In this document: positions 1 to 12,251 of the stretch, piece after piece
Layout: each line of letters starts with the position of its first letter
Numbering within the stretch: position 1 is the stretch's first letter
Assembly: GCF_011078175.1 (NCBI RefSeq)
Contig: NZ_JAALCJ010000007.1
Coordinates: 124,001 to 188,000, forward strand
Direction of reading: 5' to 3'
Length of the DNA stretch: 64,000 nucleotides
From: Enterobacter cloacae
GTDB taxonomy: Bacteria; Pseudomonadota; Gammaproteobacteria; Enterobacterales; Enterobacteriaceae
Notes under the pieces: generated by a model
Database searches by the model: none
Told to the model about the DNA's origin: nothing
The model's input: only the letters and a program-made list of their open reading frames with translations
Program-made: the position numbers and the translations under genes

Positions 1-17
1 GGATCGCGAGAAAAGGC

Positions 18-683
18 CTAAATCCAGCCACGTTCGGCAAAAGAAATGTACTCTCCGCGGCCAATTATCAGATGGTCCAGCACACGAATGTCCATGAATT
101 GACAGCATTTGATAATACGTTCGGTAATTGCTTTGTCAGCTCTGCTTGGTTCTGCACAGCCAGAAGGATGATTATGCGCGAGGATCACGCCAGCTGCATT
201 CACTTTTATCGCTTCCCGCACAATTTCACGCGGATGCACCTCAACGTGGCTCAATGTTCCCGAAAAAAGACGGGTATGTTTCAGTACCCGGTTTTTGTTG
301 TCGAGAAAGATCACCATAAAGATCTCCCGCTCTAGATCGGAGAGCTGGCTTTGAAGAAATTCGCGCGTCATTTCAGGGGTGAGGATCGGGTCTTCTTCCT
401 CCATGCGCACGTTATAAAATCGCCGGGCCAGCTCCGCAATGCCCCGCAACTGGGCATATTTTGCCACGCCAATACCCTCAACGTGCGTAAACTCCTCCAG
501 CTCGGCGGTCAGCAAACCATACAATGAACCGAAATGGTTTATCAGCTCCTTCGCCAGCGTAAATACCGTTTTCCCCGGCGTGCCTGTGCGTAAAAAGAGC
601 GCCAGCAGCTCGTCGTCTTTTAACAACGTAACGCCATGGCGCAGCAATTTTTCACGCGGTAACAGCAGTTCAGTCTCTTCCAT
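18..683 (-). CDS. radC: RadC-family JAB/JAMM-domain protein
   Basis: Homologue of E. coli RadC (YicR), 221 residues. An N-terminal helix-hairpin-helix-like part (about 1-100) precedes a JAMM metal-binding domain whose [11 protein letters not shown] motif begins near residue 170 and whose upstream Glu lies in VEVHPRE. The biochemical role of RadC remains unsettled; the old link to radiation repair was traced to a recG allele. I start it at 683 rather than at 707 because AAGGAGG sits seven bases before that ATG on the minus strand. It is divergent from coaBC; its usual partner rpmB would lie just before the window. Confidence 0.93.
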   Translation of the reverse strand: MEETELLLPREKLLRHGVTLLKDDELLALFLRTGTPGKTVFTLAKELINHFGSLYGLLTAELEEFTHVEGIGVAKYAQLRGIAELARRFYNVRMEEEDPILTPEMTREFLQSQLSDLEREIFMVIFLDNKNRVLKHTRLFSGTLSHVEVHPREIVREAIKVNAAGVILAHNHPSGCAEPSRADKAITERIIKCCQFMDIRVLDHLIIGRGEYISFAERGWI

Positions 684-856
684 GCCCGGCCTCCTTCTGT
701 TTGCCATTATGCTGCCACAGGCAATTTCGGGGCTCGACGCTGGCGTTTCGTTCTTGCGTAACGCCTCGCAAAGTGAATAAAGGACATCATCACCCCGTTT
801 TAGGGATTGTGATAAAATGCCCGCTCTCTGGTGAAACCCAACAGGAAAGAATCATG

Positions 857-2068
857 ATGAGCCTGGCCGGTAAAAAAATCGTTCTTGGCGTCAGCGGCGG
901 TATTGCTGCCTATAAAACGCCAGACCTGGTGCGCCGTTTGCGCGAGCGCGGGGCCGACGTAAGGGTCGCGATCACCGAAGGCGGCAAAGCCTTTATCACC
1001 CCACTGAGCCTGCAAGCCGTCTCGGGATACCCGGTATCCGACAGCCTTCTCGACCCGGCGGCCGAAGCCGCAATGGGCCACATTGAGCTGGGGAAATGGG
1101 CCGATCTGGTCATCCTTGCCCCCGCCACGGCAGATTTAATTGCCCGCGTGGCGGCCGGTATGGCGAACGATCTGGTTACGACCATTTGCCTCGCCACGCC
1201 TGCCCCCGTCGCGGTTGTGCCCGCCATGAACCAGCAGATGTACCGCAACGCCGCCACCCAGCATAATCTGGACACGCTGGCCTCGCGCGGCCTGCTGATT
1301 TGGGGACCGGACAGCGGCAGCCAGGCCTGCGGCGACGTGGGGCCGGGTCGTATGCTTGACCCATTAACGATTGTTGATATGGCCGCCGCCCATTTCTCGC
1401 CTGTCAACGATCTGCAACATCTCAACATCATGATTACCGCCGGCCCCACGCGCGAGCCGCTGGATCCGGTGCGTTACATTACTAACCACAGTTCCGGCAA
1501 AATGGGCTTTGCGATTGCTGCCGCGGCAGCCAAACGCGGCGCGAACGTCACGCTGGTGAGTGGCCCGGTGTCACTTACCACACCTGCGTTTGTGCAGCGT
1601 ATTGATGTGACTACCGCGCTGGAGATGGAAGCCGCCGTACAGGCGCATGCTCAACAGCAGCATATTTTTATCGGCTGTGCGGCCGTCGCTGATTACCGTG
1701 CTGAAACCATTGCTGACGCTAAAATTAAAAAGCAAGGTGATGAATTAACAATAAAAATGGTGAAGAACCCGGATATCGTTGCCGGTGTCGCCGCATTGAA
1801 AACTCATCGTCCTTACGTTGTTGGGTTTGCCGCAGAAACGAATAATGTGGAAGAATATGCCCGGCAAAAACGTACCCGCAAAAACCTCGATTTGATTTGC
1901 GCGAACGACGTATCGCTGTCCACGCAAGGATTTAACAGCGACAGCAACGCATTGCATCTTTTCTGGCAGGATGGAGATAAAGTCTTACCGCTTGAGCGCA
2001 AAGAACTCCTGGGCCAACAATTACTGGACGAGATCGTTACCCGTTATGATGAAAAAAATCGACGTTAA
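857..2068 (+). CDS. coaBC: Bifunctional phosphopantothenoylcysteine decarboxylase/synthetase CoaBC
   Basis: Makes 4-phosphopantetheine for coenzyme A: the C-terminal CoaB half couples cysteine to phosphopantothenate using CTP, and the N-terminal CoaC flavoprotein half decarboxylates the product. The flavin-binding [10 protein letters not shown] start, the active-site His in [16 protein letters not shown] and the Cys in SQACGDVG mark Coa[16 protein letters not shown] and NHSSGKMG mark CoaB from about residue 190. The length, 403, matches E. coli (406). Of two adjacent ATGs (854, 857) the second is better spaced from AGGAAAG. A likely promoter with TAAAAT lies about 40 bases upstream. The 3' end overlaps dut by 20 bases, so the two are probably translationally coupled. 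Confidence 0.96.
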   Translation: MSLAGKKIVLGVSGGIAAYKTPDLVRRLRERGADVRVAITEGGKAFITPLSLQAVSGYPVSDSLLDPAAEAAMGHIELGKWADLVILAPATADLIARVAAGMANDLVTTICLATPAPVAVVPAMNQQMYRNAATQHNLDTLASRGLLIWGPDSGSQACGDVGPGRMLDPLTIVDMAAAHFSPVNDLQHLNIMITAGPTREPLDPVRYITNHSSGKMGFAIAAAAAKRGANVTLVSGPVSLTTPAFVQRIDVTTALEMEAAVQAHAQQQHIFIGCAAVADYRAETIADAKIKKQGDELTIKMVKNPDIVAGVAALKTHRPYVVGFAAETNNVEEYARQKRTRKNLDLICANDVSLSTQGFNSDSNALHLFWQDGDKVLPLERKELLGQQLLDEIVTRYDEKNRR

Positions 2069-2504
2069 GATTCTGGACCCGCGCGTTGGCGAGCAATTTC
2101 CGCTACCAACGTATGCCACCTCCGGCTCTGCCGGTCTTGACCTGCGCGCCTGTCTCGACGACGCCGTAGAACTGGCGCCGGGTGCAACGACCCTGATCCC
2201 GACCGGACTGGCGATTCACATTGCTGACCCGTCACTGGCCGCGGTGATCCTGCCGCGCTCTGGCCTGGGCCATAAGCATGGCGTCGTACTGGGTAACCTG
2301 GTCGGCCTGATCGACTCTGACTATCAGGGTCAGCTAATGGTATCCGTCTGGAACCGTGGCCAGGACAGCTTCACCATTGAACCGGGCGAGCGTATCGCGC
2401 AGATGGTGTTTGTACCCGTGGTGCAGGCAGAATTTAACCTGGTGGCAGATTTCAACGCTACCGACCGTGGCGAAGGCGGCTTCGGCCATTCCGGGCGCAA
2501 ATAA
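2049..2504 (+). CDS. dut: dUTP diphosphatase
   Basis: Trimeric dUTPase that hydrolyses dUTP to dUMP and pyrophosphate, keeping uracil out of DNA and supplying dUMP for thymidylate synthesis. The five family motifs are present, including [27 protein letters not shown] and the C-terminal P-loop-like [11 protein letters not shown] that closes on the nucleotide. It has 151 residues from MKKIDV; a second ATG three bases upstream (2046) is possible. It begins inside the end of coaBC. Confidence 0.97.
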   Translation: MKKIDVKILDPRVGEQFPLPTYATSGSAGLDLRACLDDAVELAPGATTLIPTGLAIHIADPSLAAVILPRSGLGHKHGVVLGNLVGLIDSDYQGQLMVSVWNRGQDSFTIEPGERIAQMVFVPVVQAEFNLVADFNATDRGEGGFGHSGRK

Positions 2505-2550
2505 CCGCCCGACAAACACGCATCTCACAGCGCCATAATGCAATAACAAA

Positions 2551-2570
2551 CCGCAAACGTCAGTTTGCGG
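2551..2570 (+). terminator. Hairpin between dut and slmA
   Basis: Perfect 8-bp stem CCGCAAAC/GTTTGCGG with a GTCA loop. No T-run follows, so it may be a weak or read-through terminator or an RNA-stability hairpin in a dut-slmA transcript. Confidence 0.4.
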
Positions 2571-2625
2571 GTCGCTGTGTGGATGCCAGCCTGACGAGTG
2601 CTTATTTTCAGGGGTATTTTGTAAC

Positions 2626-3222
2626 ATGGCAGAAAAACAAACCGCGAAAAGGAATCGTCGCGAAGAAATACTTCAATCTCTGGCTCTGATGCTTGAATCC
2701 AGCGACGGCAGTCAACGCATCACCACCGCAAAACTGGCTGCCTCTGTGGGCGTGTCAGAGGCGGCGCTGTATCGTCATTTCCCGAGCAAAACCCGGATGT
2801 TCGACAGCCTGATCGAGTTTATTGAAGACAGCCTGATTACGCGCATCAATCTGATTCTAAAGGATGAAAAAGACACCAGCGCGCGTCTGCGTTTGATTGT
2901 GCTGCTGATTCTGGGTTTTGGCGAACGTAACCCGGGTCTGACCCGTATTCTGACCGGCCACGCGCTGATGTTTGAACAGGATCGTCTGCAAGGCCGTATA
3001 AACCAACTTTTTGAGCGTATCGAAGCCCAGCTGCGTCAGGTTCTGCGCGAGAAGAAAATGCGGGAAGGCGAGGGATATGAGACGGATGAGACCCTGCTGG
3101 CAAGTCAGATCCTGGCATTTTGCGAAGGGATGCTCTCCCGGTTTGTCCGCAGCGAATTTAAATATCGACCAACGGACGATTTTGACGCCCGCTGGCCGCT
3201 CGTCGCCGCTCAGTTGCAGTGA
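2626..3222 (+). CDS. slmA: Nucleoid occlusion factor SlmA (TetR-like)
   Basis: Binds SLM sites across the chromosome and, when DNA-bound, disrupts FtsZ polymers so the septum does not close over the nucleoid. The N-terminal TetR helix-turn-helix (about 28-55, [23 protein letters not shown]) is followed by the all-helical dimerisation and FtsZ-binding domain. At 198 residues it has the same length as E. coli SlmA. It follows dut, and a REP element separates it from the convergent pyrE. Confidence 0.96.
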   Translation: MAEKQTAKRNRREEILQSLALMLESSDGSQRITTAKLAASVGVSEAALYRHFPSKTRMFDSLIEFIEDSLITRINLILKDEKDTSARLRLIVLLILGFGERNPGLTRILTGHALMFEQDRLQGRINQLFERIEAQLRQVLREKKMREGEGYETDETLLASQILAFCEGMLSRFVRSEFKYRPTDDFDARWPLVAAQLQ

Positions 3223-3227
3223 CGCCG

Positions 3228-3298
3228 GTGCCGGATGACGGCTTCGTCTTATCCGGCCTACAGGTTGTGTAGGCCAGGTAAGCGTGGCGCCATCGGGC
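3228..3298. repeat. REP/BIME palindromic element
   Basis: Paired REP-like palindromes (GCCGGATGACGGC..., TTATCCGGCC, then GGCGCCATCGGGC) between the convergent slmA and pyrE genes. Such elements are transcribed as hairpins that stabilise 3' ends and may bind gyrase or IHF. Confidence 0.75.
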
Positions 3299-3305
3299 GA
3301 TTCAA

Positions 3306-3947
3306 CTACACGCCAAACTCTTCGCGATACGCCTGCACCGCAGCCAGATGATCCGCCATCTCAGGCTTCTCTTCCAGATACGCAATCAGGTCTTTCAGCG
3401 TGATAATCGATGTGACTTTGCAGCCATAATCACGTTCCACTTCCTGAATAGCAGAGATGTCGCCGCGCCCCCGCTCCTGACGATCAAGCGAAATCAGCAC
3501 ACCCGCAAGCGTCGCGCCGTTAGCCTGGATAATTTCCATCGATTCACGGATCGCGGTACCTGCGGTGATCACGTCATCCACCAGCATCACGCGGCCCTGC
3601 AACGCACTGCCGACCAGATTGCCGCCTTCACCGTGGGTTTTGGCCTCTTTACGGTTAAAGCAGTACGGCACGTCGCGGTCATGGTGCTCCGCCAGCGCCA
3701 CCGCCGTGGTAGTTGCAATCGGAATGCCTTTGTACGCAGGGCCAAACAGCAGGTCGAAATCAATCCCGGAATCCACCAGCGCTTCGGCATAGAAGCGGCC
3801 TAACAGTGCCAGGTCACGCCCGGTATTAAACAGTCCGGCGTTGAAGAAATACGGGCTTTTACGCCCGGATTTCAGCGTGAATTCGCCAAACTTAAGTACC
3901 TGCTTGTTAAGCGCAAACTCAATAAACTGGCGCTGATACGATTTCAT
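3306..3947 (-). CDS. pyrE: Orotate phosphoribosyltransferase
   Basis: Transfers ribose-5-phosphate from PRPP to orotate to give OMP in de novo UMP synthesis. The PRPP loop [13 protein letters not shown] (about 120-132) and the flexible catalytic loop [11 protein letters not shown] are intact. It has 213 residues, as in E. coli, starting at MKSYQRQF behind AAGGAG. It is the second gene of rph-pyrE, and the gap holds the UTP-sensing attenuator, so expression should rise when pyrimidines are scarce. Confidence 0.97.
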   Translation of the reverse strand: MKSYQRQFIEFALNKQVLKFGEFTLKSGRKSPYFFNAGLFNTGRDLALLGRFYAEALVDSGIDFDLLFGPAYKGIPIATTTAVALAEHHDRDVPYCFNRKEAKTHGEGGNLVGSALQGRVMLVDDVITAGTAIRESMEIIQANGATLAGVLISLDRQERGRGDISAIQEVERDYGCKVTSIITLKDLIAYLEEKPEMADHLAAVQAYREEFGV

Positions 3948-3981
3948 GGATTTGCTCCTTTGTTTTTTCTGTCTTACAGGC

Positions 3982-4009
3982 AAAAAAAAGGCGACTCATT
4001 GGTCGCCTT
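3982..4009 (-). terminator. pyrE attenuator terminator
   Basis: On the minus strand a stem AAGGCGAC(C)/GTCGCCTT with a five-base loop is followed by eight T residues, between the end of rph and pyrE. In E. coli, tight coupling of RNA polymerase with ribosomes translating the end of rph at low UTP prevents this terminator forming. Here the rph stop overlaps the upstream edge, keeping that geometry. Confidence 0.92.
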
Positions 4010-4013
4010 AAAA

Positions 4014-4730
4014 TCAATTTTCTAACGCCGCTTTCTGCGTCGCTACAATAGATTCGATACCCCCTCGGGCTAACGCCAGCAAGGTGAGCAGTTCGTCGTG
4101 GGTGAATGGCTCGCCTTCTGCCGTACCCTGCACTTCAATGATGCGACCATCTTCAGTCATCACCACGTTCATGTCGGTTTCTGCGGCAGAATCTTCAACG
4201 TATTCCAGATCGCAAAGGGCTTCGCCATTAACAATACCAACGGAAACAGCGGCAACCATTCCTTTCATTGGGTTAGCTTTCAGCTTACCGGCGGCAACCA
4301 GCTTATTCAGCGCATCAGCCAGCGCCACACAGGCGCCGGTAATAGAGGCTGTACGCGTGCCACCATCGGCCTGGATCACGTCGCAGTCCAGCGTGATAGT
4401 GAACTCACCCAGCGTTTTAAGGTCAACCGCCGCGCGCAGCGCACGTGCGATCAGGCGCTGGATCTCCATTGTACGGCCGCCCTGCTTACCTTTTGCCGCT
4501 TCACGGGCATTACGGCTATGAGTCGCACGCGGCAACATACCGTATTCGGCGGTGATCCAACCCTGGCCCTGACCTTTCAGGAAGCGAGGCACGCCCTCTT
4601 CGATGGAAGCGGTGCAAAGCACTTTGGTGTCACCAAACTCAACCAGCACGGAGCCTTCAGCGTGTTTTGTATAGTTACGGGTCAGGGTGACGGGACGCAC
4701 CTGATTGGCGCTACGACCTGATGGACGCAT
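4014..4730 (-). CDS. rph: Ribonuclease PH, full length
   Basis: Phosphate-dependent 3'-5' exoribonuclease that trims tRNA precursors. It has 238 residues with the complete PH core: RPSGRS start, the basic patch [11 protein letters not shown], the phosphate-site region [14 protein letters not shown] and an intact C-terminus [11 protein letters not shown]. Unlike laboratory E. coli K-12, whose rph-1 frameshift uncouples translation and starves pyrE, this copy reads to the attenuator. The start has GGAG upstream. Confidence 0.97.
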   Translation of the reverse strand: MRPSGRSANQVRPVTLTRNYTKHAEGSVLVEFGDTKVLCTASIEEGVPRFLKGQGQGWITAEYGMLPRATHSRNAREAAKGKQGGRTMEIQRLIARALRAAVDLKTLGEFTITLDCDVIQADGGTRTASITGACVALADALNKLVAAGKLKANPMKGMVAAVSVGIVNGEALCDLEYVEDSAAETDMNVVMTEDGRIIEVQGTAEGEPFTHDELLTLLALARGGIESIVATQKAALEN

Positions 4731-4855
4731 GATGGATTCTCCGGCTTGAAACGAATGTGGCTGCGCATTATACGGATAAAGGACGCTTATTCCTATCCTG
4801 AGAAGCCCCCGAAAGCTATAATCCCCCCATCTCTCCTTTAAAAACGGGAATGTCT

Positions 4856-5719
4856 ATGATCCGCAGTATGACCGCCTACGCCCGGCGTGAAATCAAGGGT
4901 AGCTGGGGTAGTGCTACCTGGGAAATGCGCTCGGTAAACCAGCGCTATCTGGAAACGTATTTCCGTATGCCAGAACAGTTCCGCAGTCTGGAGCCTGTGG
5001 TGCGTGAGCGTATCCGTACGCGTCTGACCCGCGGCAAAGTGGAATGTAATTTACGTTTTGAACCCGATGCCAGTGCACAGGGCGAACTGATCCTTAACGA
5101 AAAGCTGGCAAAACAGCTCGTTAATGCGGCGAACTGGGTCAAAATGCAGAGTGATGAAGGCGAAATCAACCCGGTCGATATTCTGCGCTGGCCTGGCGTG
5201 ATGGCTGCCGGAGAGCAGGATCTGGACGCGATTACCGCCGAAATCCTGGCTGCACTCGACGGCACGCTGGATGACTTTATCGTTGCCCGTGAAACCGAAG
5301 GACAGGCGCTGAAAGCGATGATCGAGCAGCGTCTTGAAGGTGTGAGCGTCGAAGTCGCTAAAGTTCGCGCTCATATGCCAGAAGTGCTGCAATGGCAGCG
5401 TGAACGCCTTGTCGCCAAACTGGAAGAAGCGGAAGTCCAGCTGGAAAACAACCGTCTGGAGCAAGAGCTGGTGCTGATGGCGCAGCGTGTGGACGTGGCT
5501 GAAGAGCTGGATCGTCTGGAAGCGCATGTTAAAGAGACCTACAACATTCTGAAGAAGAAAGAAGCGGTAGGCCGCCGTCTCGACTTTATGATGCAGGAGT
5601 TCAACCGCGAATCAAACACGCTGGCTTCTAAGTCGATTAATGCTGAAGTGACCAACTCAGCGATCGAGCTCAAAGTACTGATTGAGCAGATGCGCGAGCA
5701 GATTCAGAACATTGAGTAA
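4856..5719 (+). CDS. yicC: YicC-family endoribonuclease
   Basis: 287-residue YicC (YicC/YloC family). The N-terminal MIRSMTAYARRE and C-terminal RRLDFMMQEFNRE with TLASKS are the strongly conserved signatures; the middle is predicted helical. The family has been linked to RNA decay in E. coli, including turnover of the small RNA RyhB, and is described as an endoribonuclease. I use the second in-frame ATG (4856): GGGA is six bases upstream, and this gives the family start. It is divergent from rph. Confidence 0.93.
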   Translation: MIRSMTAYARREIKGSWGSATWEMRSVNQRYLETYFRMPEQFRSLEPVVRERIRTRLTRGKVECNLRFEPDASAQGELILNEKLAKQLVNAANWVKMQSDEGEINPVDILRWPGVMAAGEQDLDAITAEILAALDGTLDDFIVARETEGQALKAMIEQRLEGVSVEVAKVRAHMPEVLQWQRERLVAKLEEAEVQLENNRLEQELVLMAQRVDVAEELDRLEAHVKETYNILKKKEAVGRRLDFMMQEFNRESNTLASKSINAEVTNSAIELKVLIEQMREQIQNIE

Positions 5720-5924
5720 TCGCTTTTAGGTGGTTTCGGTTGAAGCCACCTATTAGTATTTCTAATCTTAATTTTCACGCATTCTCTACTATCTCTCCAT
5801 ATTATCAAGCACAAGCAGCGTGAACTGATTAAATTTAATAGGTGAAGCTTCATCGCCTTAGAAAATCTCAATCGTGAGCTTGCTCACAAAACGCTAACCT
5901 TCCCGCGTTCAGACCGGAGGGTAT

Positions 5925-6542
5925 ATGCTGCTTCACATTCTTTATCTCATTGGTATTACCGCAGAAGCCATGACCGGCGCACTTGCAGCCGGGCGACGCC
6001 GCATGGACACCTTCGGCGTGATCATTATTGCCACCGCGACCGCGCTGGGTGGCGGATCGGTGCGCGATATCCTGCTTGGTCATTATCCTCTCGGCTGGGT
6101 TAAACACCCTGAGTATGTGATTATCGTGGCAACAGCAGCCGTGTTAACCACCATTGTGGCACCCGTAATGCCCCATCTGCGCCGCCTGTTTCTGGTGCTG
6201 GATGCGCTGGGGCTGATTGTCTTTTCTATCATCGGCGCACAAATCGCGCTCGATATGGGTGAAGGGCCGGTTATCGCCACCATTGCCGCCGTGGTCACGG
6301 GAGTGTTCGGCGGCGTACTGCGCGATATGTTTTGCAAGCGCATTCCCCTGGTCTTCCAAAAAGAGCTGTATGCTGGCATCTCTTTCGCCGCAACGGTACT
6401 CTACATCGCTCTGCAACACTATGTTTCGAACCATGATGTGGTGGTGATCTCCACGCTGCTGTTTGGCTTTACGGCCCGCATGCTGGCGCTGCGTCTGAAG
6501 CTCGGTCTGCCCGTATTTCACTATAAGCACAGCGCTCACTAA
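5925..6542 (+). CDS. yicG: TRIC-type cation channel family membrane protein YicG
   Basis: 205 residues with about six or seven transmembrane helices and two related GGG(S/V)(V/L)RD motifs (about 45-50 and 130-135), the mark of the UPF0126/TRIC fold duplication. TRIC homologues form trimeric potassium-permeable channels. In E. coli YicG is implicated in glycine transport, so the substrate here is uncertain. GGAGG lies seven bases before the ATG. It is convergent with ligB. Confidence 0.9.
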   Translation: MLLHILYLIGITAEAMTGALAAGRRRMDTFGVIIIATATALGGGSVRDILLGHYPLGWVKHPEYVIIVATAAVLTTIVAPVMPHLRRLFLVLDALGLIVFSIIGAQIALDMGEGPVIATIAAVVTGVFGGVLRDMFCKRIPLVFQKELYAGISFAATVLYIALQHYVSNHDVVVISTLLFGFTARMLALRLKLGLPVFHYKHSAH

Positions 6543-6544
6543 TC

Positions 6545-8284
<1,740 letters not shown>

Positions 8285-8414
8285 TCATGCGAGACGCTAT
8301 CCAGCATTCATTTTTATTGCTGCAAACCGCAGATAAAACCTGAAAACGGTACGCAAAATTCAATCATCCACGGGAAAAAGTGTGACAAAGACTACGTCAC
8401 ACAGCGGCGACGTG

Positions 8415-8420
8415 TATAAT
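8415..8420 (+). promoter_or_regulatory. Probable gmk promoter -10 box
   Basis: A perfect TATAAT lies 46 bases before gmk in the 250-bp gap between the divergent ligB and gmk. No good TTGACA is seen 16-18 bases upstream. The short inverted repeat GTGAC/GTCAC at 8382-8400 just upstream could bind a regulator. Nothing else is recognised in this gap. Confidence 0.55.
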
Positions 8421-8448
8421 AAGCCCGTATGTAGGACTTCTTCGCTAA

Positions 8449-9090
<642 letters not shown>

Positions 9091-9144
9091 ACCCACTTTC
9101 AGTATCATGCCCAGTCATTTCTTCACCTGTGGAGCATTTTAAGT

Positions 9145-9420
9145 ATGGCACGCGTAACTGTTCAGGACGCTGTAGAGAAAATTGGTAACCGTTTTGACCT
9201 GGTGCTGGTCGCCGCGCGTCGCGCTCGTCAGATGCAGGTAGGCGGTAAAGATCCGCTGGTACCGGAAGAAAACGATAAAACCACCGTTATTGCACTTCGC
9301 GAAATCGAAGAAGGTCTGATCAACAATCAGATCCTCGACGTGCGTGAGCGCCAGGAGCAGCAAGAGCAGGAAGCCGCTGAATTACAAGCTGTTACCGCTA
9401 TTGCTGAAGGTCGTCGTTAA
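9145..9420 (+). CDS. rpoZ: RNA polymerase omega subunit
   Basis: 91-residue omega subunit, which clamps the beta-prime C-terminus and helps RNA polymerase assembly and the ppGpp response. [20 protein letters not shown] is the family start and [14 protein letters not shown] the conserved core helix. The Gln/Glu-rich tail (about 70-82) is normal. The next gene, spoT, starts 19 bases downstream. Confidence 0.97.
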
Positions 9421-9439
9421 TTAAACCTGCGGGTCGCCC

Positions 9440-11554
9440 TTGTATCTGTTTGAAAGCCTGAATCAACTGATTCAAACCTACCTGCCTGAAGACCAGATTA
9501 AGCGTCTTCAGCAGGCGTATCTCGTTGCACGTGACGCTCACGAGGGCCAGACACGTTCAAGCGGTGAACCCTACATCACGCACCCGGTAGCGGTGGCCTG
9601 TATTCTGGCCGAGATGAAACTCGACTACGAAACGCTGATGGCCGCCCTGCTGCATGACGTGATCGAAGATACCCCTGCCACCTACCAGGACATGGAACAG
9701 CTGTTTGGCAAAAGCGTTGCCGAGCTGGTGGAAGGGGTCTCTAAGCTTGATAAGCTGAAATTCCGCGACAAGAAAGAGGCGCAGGCCGAAAACTTTCGCA
9801 AGATGATCATGGCGATGGTGCAGGATATCCGCGTCATTCTCATCAAACTTGCTGACCGCACCCACAACATGCGCACGCTGGGCTCACTTCGCCCGGATAA
9901 GCGTCGCCGCATCGCCCGTGAAACCCTCGAAATCTACAGTCCGCTGGCGCACCGTTTAGGTATTCATCACATTAAAACCGAGCTGGAAGAGCTGGGTTTT
10001 GAGGCGTTGTACCCAAACCGCTACCGTGTGATTAAAGAGGTGGTAAAAGCCGCTCGTGGTAACCGTAAAGAGATGATTCAAAAAATCCTCTCTGAAATCG
10101 AAGGGCGTTTGCAGGAAGCCGGTATTCCGTGCCGCGTGAGCGGTCGTGAAAAGCATTTGTACTCTATTTACTGCAAAATGGTGCTCAAAGAGCAGCGTTT
10201 TCACTCGATCATGGATATTTATGCGTTCCGCGTCATCGTCCATGACTCCGACACCTGCTACCGCGTACTGGGGCAGATGCACAGCCTGTACAAGCCACGT
10301 CCGGGGCGCGTCAAAGATTACATTGCCATTCCAAAAGCGAACGGATACCAGTCTTTGCACACCTCCATGATTGGTCCGCACGGCGTCCCTGTTGAGGTGC
10401 AAATTCGTACCGAAGATATGGATCAAATGGCGGAGATGGGTGTCGCAGCGCACTGGGCATATAAAGAGCACGGTGGCGAAAGCAGCACTACCGCGCAAAT
10501 TCGTGCTCAGCGCTGGATGCAGAGCCTGCTGGAACTGCAACAGAGTGCAGGTAGCTCGTTTGAATTTATCGAGAGCGTTAAATCCGATCTCTTCCCGGAT
10601 GAGATTTACGTTTTCACGCCGGAAGGGCGCATTGTCGAACTGCCTGCGGGCGCGACGCCGGTCGACTTCGCTTACGCCGTGCATACCGATATCGGCCATG
10701 CCTGCGTGGGTGCCCGCGTCGACAGGCAGCCTTATCCGCTGTCTCAGCCGCTCTTCAGCGGGCAGACGGTGGAGATCATTACCGCGCCGGGTGCACGCCC
10801 TAACGCCGCCTGGCTGAACTTTGTTGTAAGCTCAAAAGCGCGTGCAAAAATCCGCCAGTTGCTGAAAAACCTCAAACGCGATGATTCCGTCAGCCTGGGG
10901 CGCCGTCTGCTGAATCACGCGCTGGGTGGCAGTCGCAAACTGGCCGAGATCCCGCCAGAGAATATTCAGCACGAGCTGGAGCGTATGAAGCTCGCCTCGC
11001 TGGATGATCTACTGGCAGAGATTGGCCTCGGCAACGCGATGAGCGTGGTCGTGGCGAAGAATCTGCAACAAGGCGAAACGACAGCCGTTCCTGCCACCAC
11101 GCAAAATCATGGTCACCTGCCGATTAAAGGTGCTGACGGGGTGCTCATCACCTTCGCCAAATGCTGCCGTCCTATCCCAGGCGACCCGATTATTGCGCAC
11201 GTCAGCCCAGGTAAAGGGCTGGTGATCCATCACGAATCCTGCCGTAACATCCGTGGCTATCAGAAAGAGCCTGAGAAGTTCATGGCGGTCGAGTGGGATA
11301 AAGAGACGGCGCAGGAATTTATCACTGAAATCAAGGTGGATATGTTCAACCACCAGGGTGCACTGGCGAACCTGACGGCAGCGATTAACACGGCCTCGTC
11401 CAACATTCAAAGCCTGAATACGGAAGAAAAAGATGGCCGCGTTTACAGCGCCTTTATTCGTCTGACCGCCCGTGACCGCGTGCATCTGGCTAATATTATG
11501 CGCAAGATCCGCGTGATGCCGGATGTCATTAAAGTCACCCGTAATCGAAATTAG
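9440..11554 (+). CDS. spoT: Bifunctional (p)ppGpp synthetase/hydrolase SpoT
   Basis: Makes and, mainly, degrades the alarmone (p)ppGpp in response to carbon, iron, fatty acid and other starvation. 704 residues: hydrolase domain with the HD pair H72-D73 (HDVIEDT), synthetase domain (about 195-345), TGS (about 385-445), a conserved-cysteine region with FAKCCRPIPGD, and C-terminal ACT domain. The start codon is TTG (TTG-TAT-CTG), as expected for this gene; no nearby ATG fits. It lies between rpoZ and trmH. Confidence 0.97.
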   Translation: MYLFESLNQLIQTYLPEDQIKRLQQAYLVARDAHEGQTRSSGEPYITHPVAVACILAEMKLDYETLMAALLHDVIEDTPATYQDMEQLFGKSVAELVEGVSKLDKLKFRDKKEAQAENFRKMIMAMVQDIRVILIKLADRTHNMRTLGSLRPDKRRRIARETLEIYSPLAHRLGIHHIKTELEELGFEALYPNRYRVIKEVVKAARGNRKEMIQKILSEIEGRLQEAGIPCRVSGREKHLYSIYCKMVLKEQRFHSIMDIYAFRVIVHDSDTCYRVLGQMHSLYKPRPGRVKDYIAIPKANGYQSLHTSMIGPHGVPVEVQIRTEDMDQMAEMGVAAHWAYKEHGGESSTTAQIRAQRWMQSLLELQQSAGSSFEFIESVKSDLFPDEIYVFTPEGRIVELPAGATPVDFAYAVHTDIGHACVGARVDRQPYPLSQPLFSGQTVEIITAPGARPNAAWLNFVVSSKARAKIRQLLKNLKRDDSVSLGRRLLNHALGGSRKLAEIPPENIQHELERMKLASLDDLLAEIGLGNAMSVVVAKNLQQGETTAVPATTQNHGHLPIKGADGVLITFAKCCRPIPGDPIIAHVSPGKGLVIHHESCRNIRGYQKEPEKFMAVEWDKETAQEFITEIKVDMFNHQGALANLTAAINTASSNIQSLNTEEKDGRVYSAFIRLTARDRVHLANIMRKIRVMPDVIKVTRNRN

Positions 11555-11558
11555 CATC

Positions 11559-12248
11559 ATGAATTCAAAACGTTACGAGCGAATCTGCGAAATGCTCGCC
11601 AGGCGTCAGCCTGATCTGACAGTCTGCATGGAGCAGGTCCATAAACCTCATAACGTCTCTGCTATTGTCCGCACCGCAGATGCCGTCGGCGTGCATGAAG
11701 TCCACGCCGTCTGGCCCGGAGCACGTATGCGTACCATGGCCTCCACCGCCGCAGGTAGCAACAGTTGGGTATCCGTAAAAACTCACCAGACCATTGGTGA
11801 AGCGGTCTCGCACCTGAAAGGGCGCGGTATGCAGATTCTGGCAACCCACCTCTCAGATAAAGCCGTGGATTTCCGTGAGATAGACTATACCCGTCCAACC
11901 TGCATTTTGATGGGACAAGAAAAAACGGGGATCACTCAGGAAGCACTGGATCTGGCGGATCAGGACATCATCATCCCGATGATCGGCATGGTCCAGTCAC
12001 TGAACGTGTCGGTCGCTTCTGCGCTGATCCTGTATGAAGCACAGCGCCAGCGTCAGAACGCCGGAATGTACGCGCGCAGCAACAGCATGCTGCCGGAGGA
12101 GGAACAGCAGCGCCTGCTGTTTGAAGGTGGCTATCCGGTGCTTGCTCGCGTTGCGAAGCAGAAGAAATTGCCTTACCCCCACGTCAACGCGCAGGGCGAA
12201 ATTGAAGCCGATGCCGAGTGGTGGTCCACCATGCAGTACGCAGGGTAA
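11559..12248 (+). CDS. trmH: tRNA (guanosine-18-2'-O)-methyltransferase
   Basis: SPOUT-class enzyme that methylates the ribose of G18 in the D-loop of many tRNAs using S-adenosylmethionine. The knot motifs are visible: NVSAIVRTADAVG (about 44-56), LMGQEKTG and IPMIGMVQSLNVSVA (about 144-158), the last forming the SAM pocket. 229 residues, starting at MNSKRYERI, five bases after the spoT stop; recG follows by three bases. Confidence 0.96.
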   Translation: MNSKRYERICEMLARRQPDLTVCMEQVHKPHNVSAIVRTADAVGVHEVHAVWPGARMRTMASTAAGSNSWVSVKTHQTIGEAVSHLKGRGMQILATHLSDKAVDFREIDYTRPTCILMGQEKTGITQEALDLADQDIIIPMIGMVQSLNVSVASALILYEAQRQRQNAGMYARSNSMLPEEEQQRLLFEGGYPVLARVAKQKKLPYPHVNAQGEIEADAEWWSTMQYAG

Positions 12249-12251
12249 ACC

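Noticed and set aside
684..707. radC starting at 707
   Set aside because: The ATG at 683 has an ideal AAGGAGG; the extra eight residues (MANRRRPG) include that ribosome site.
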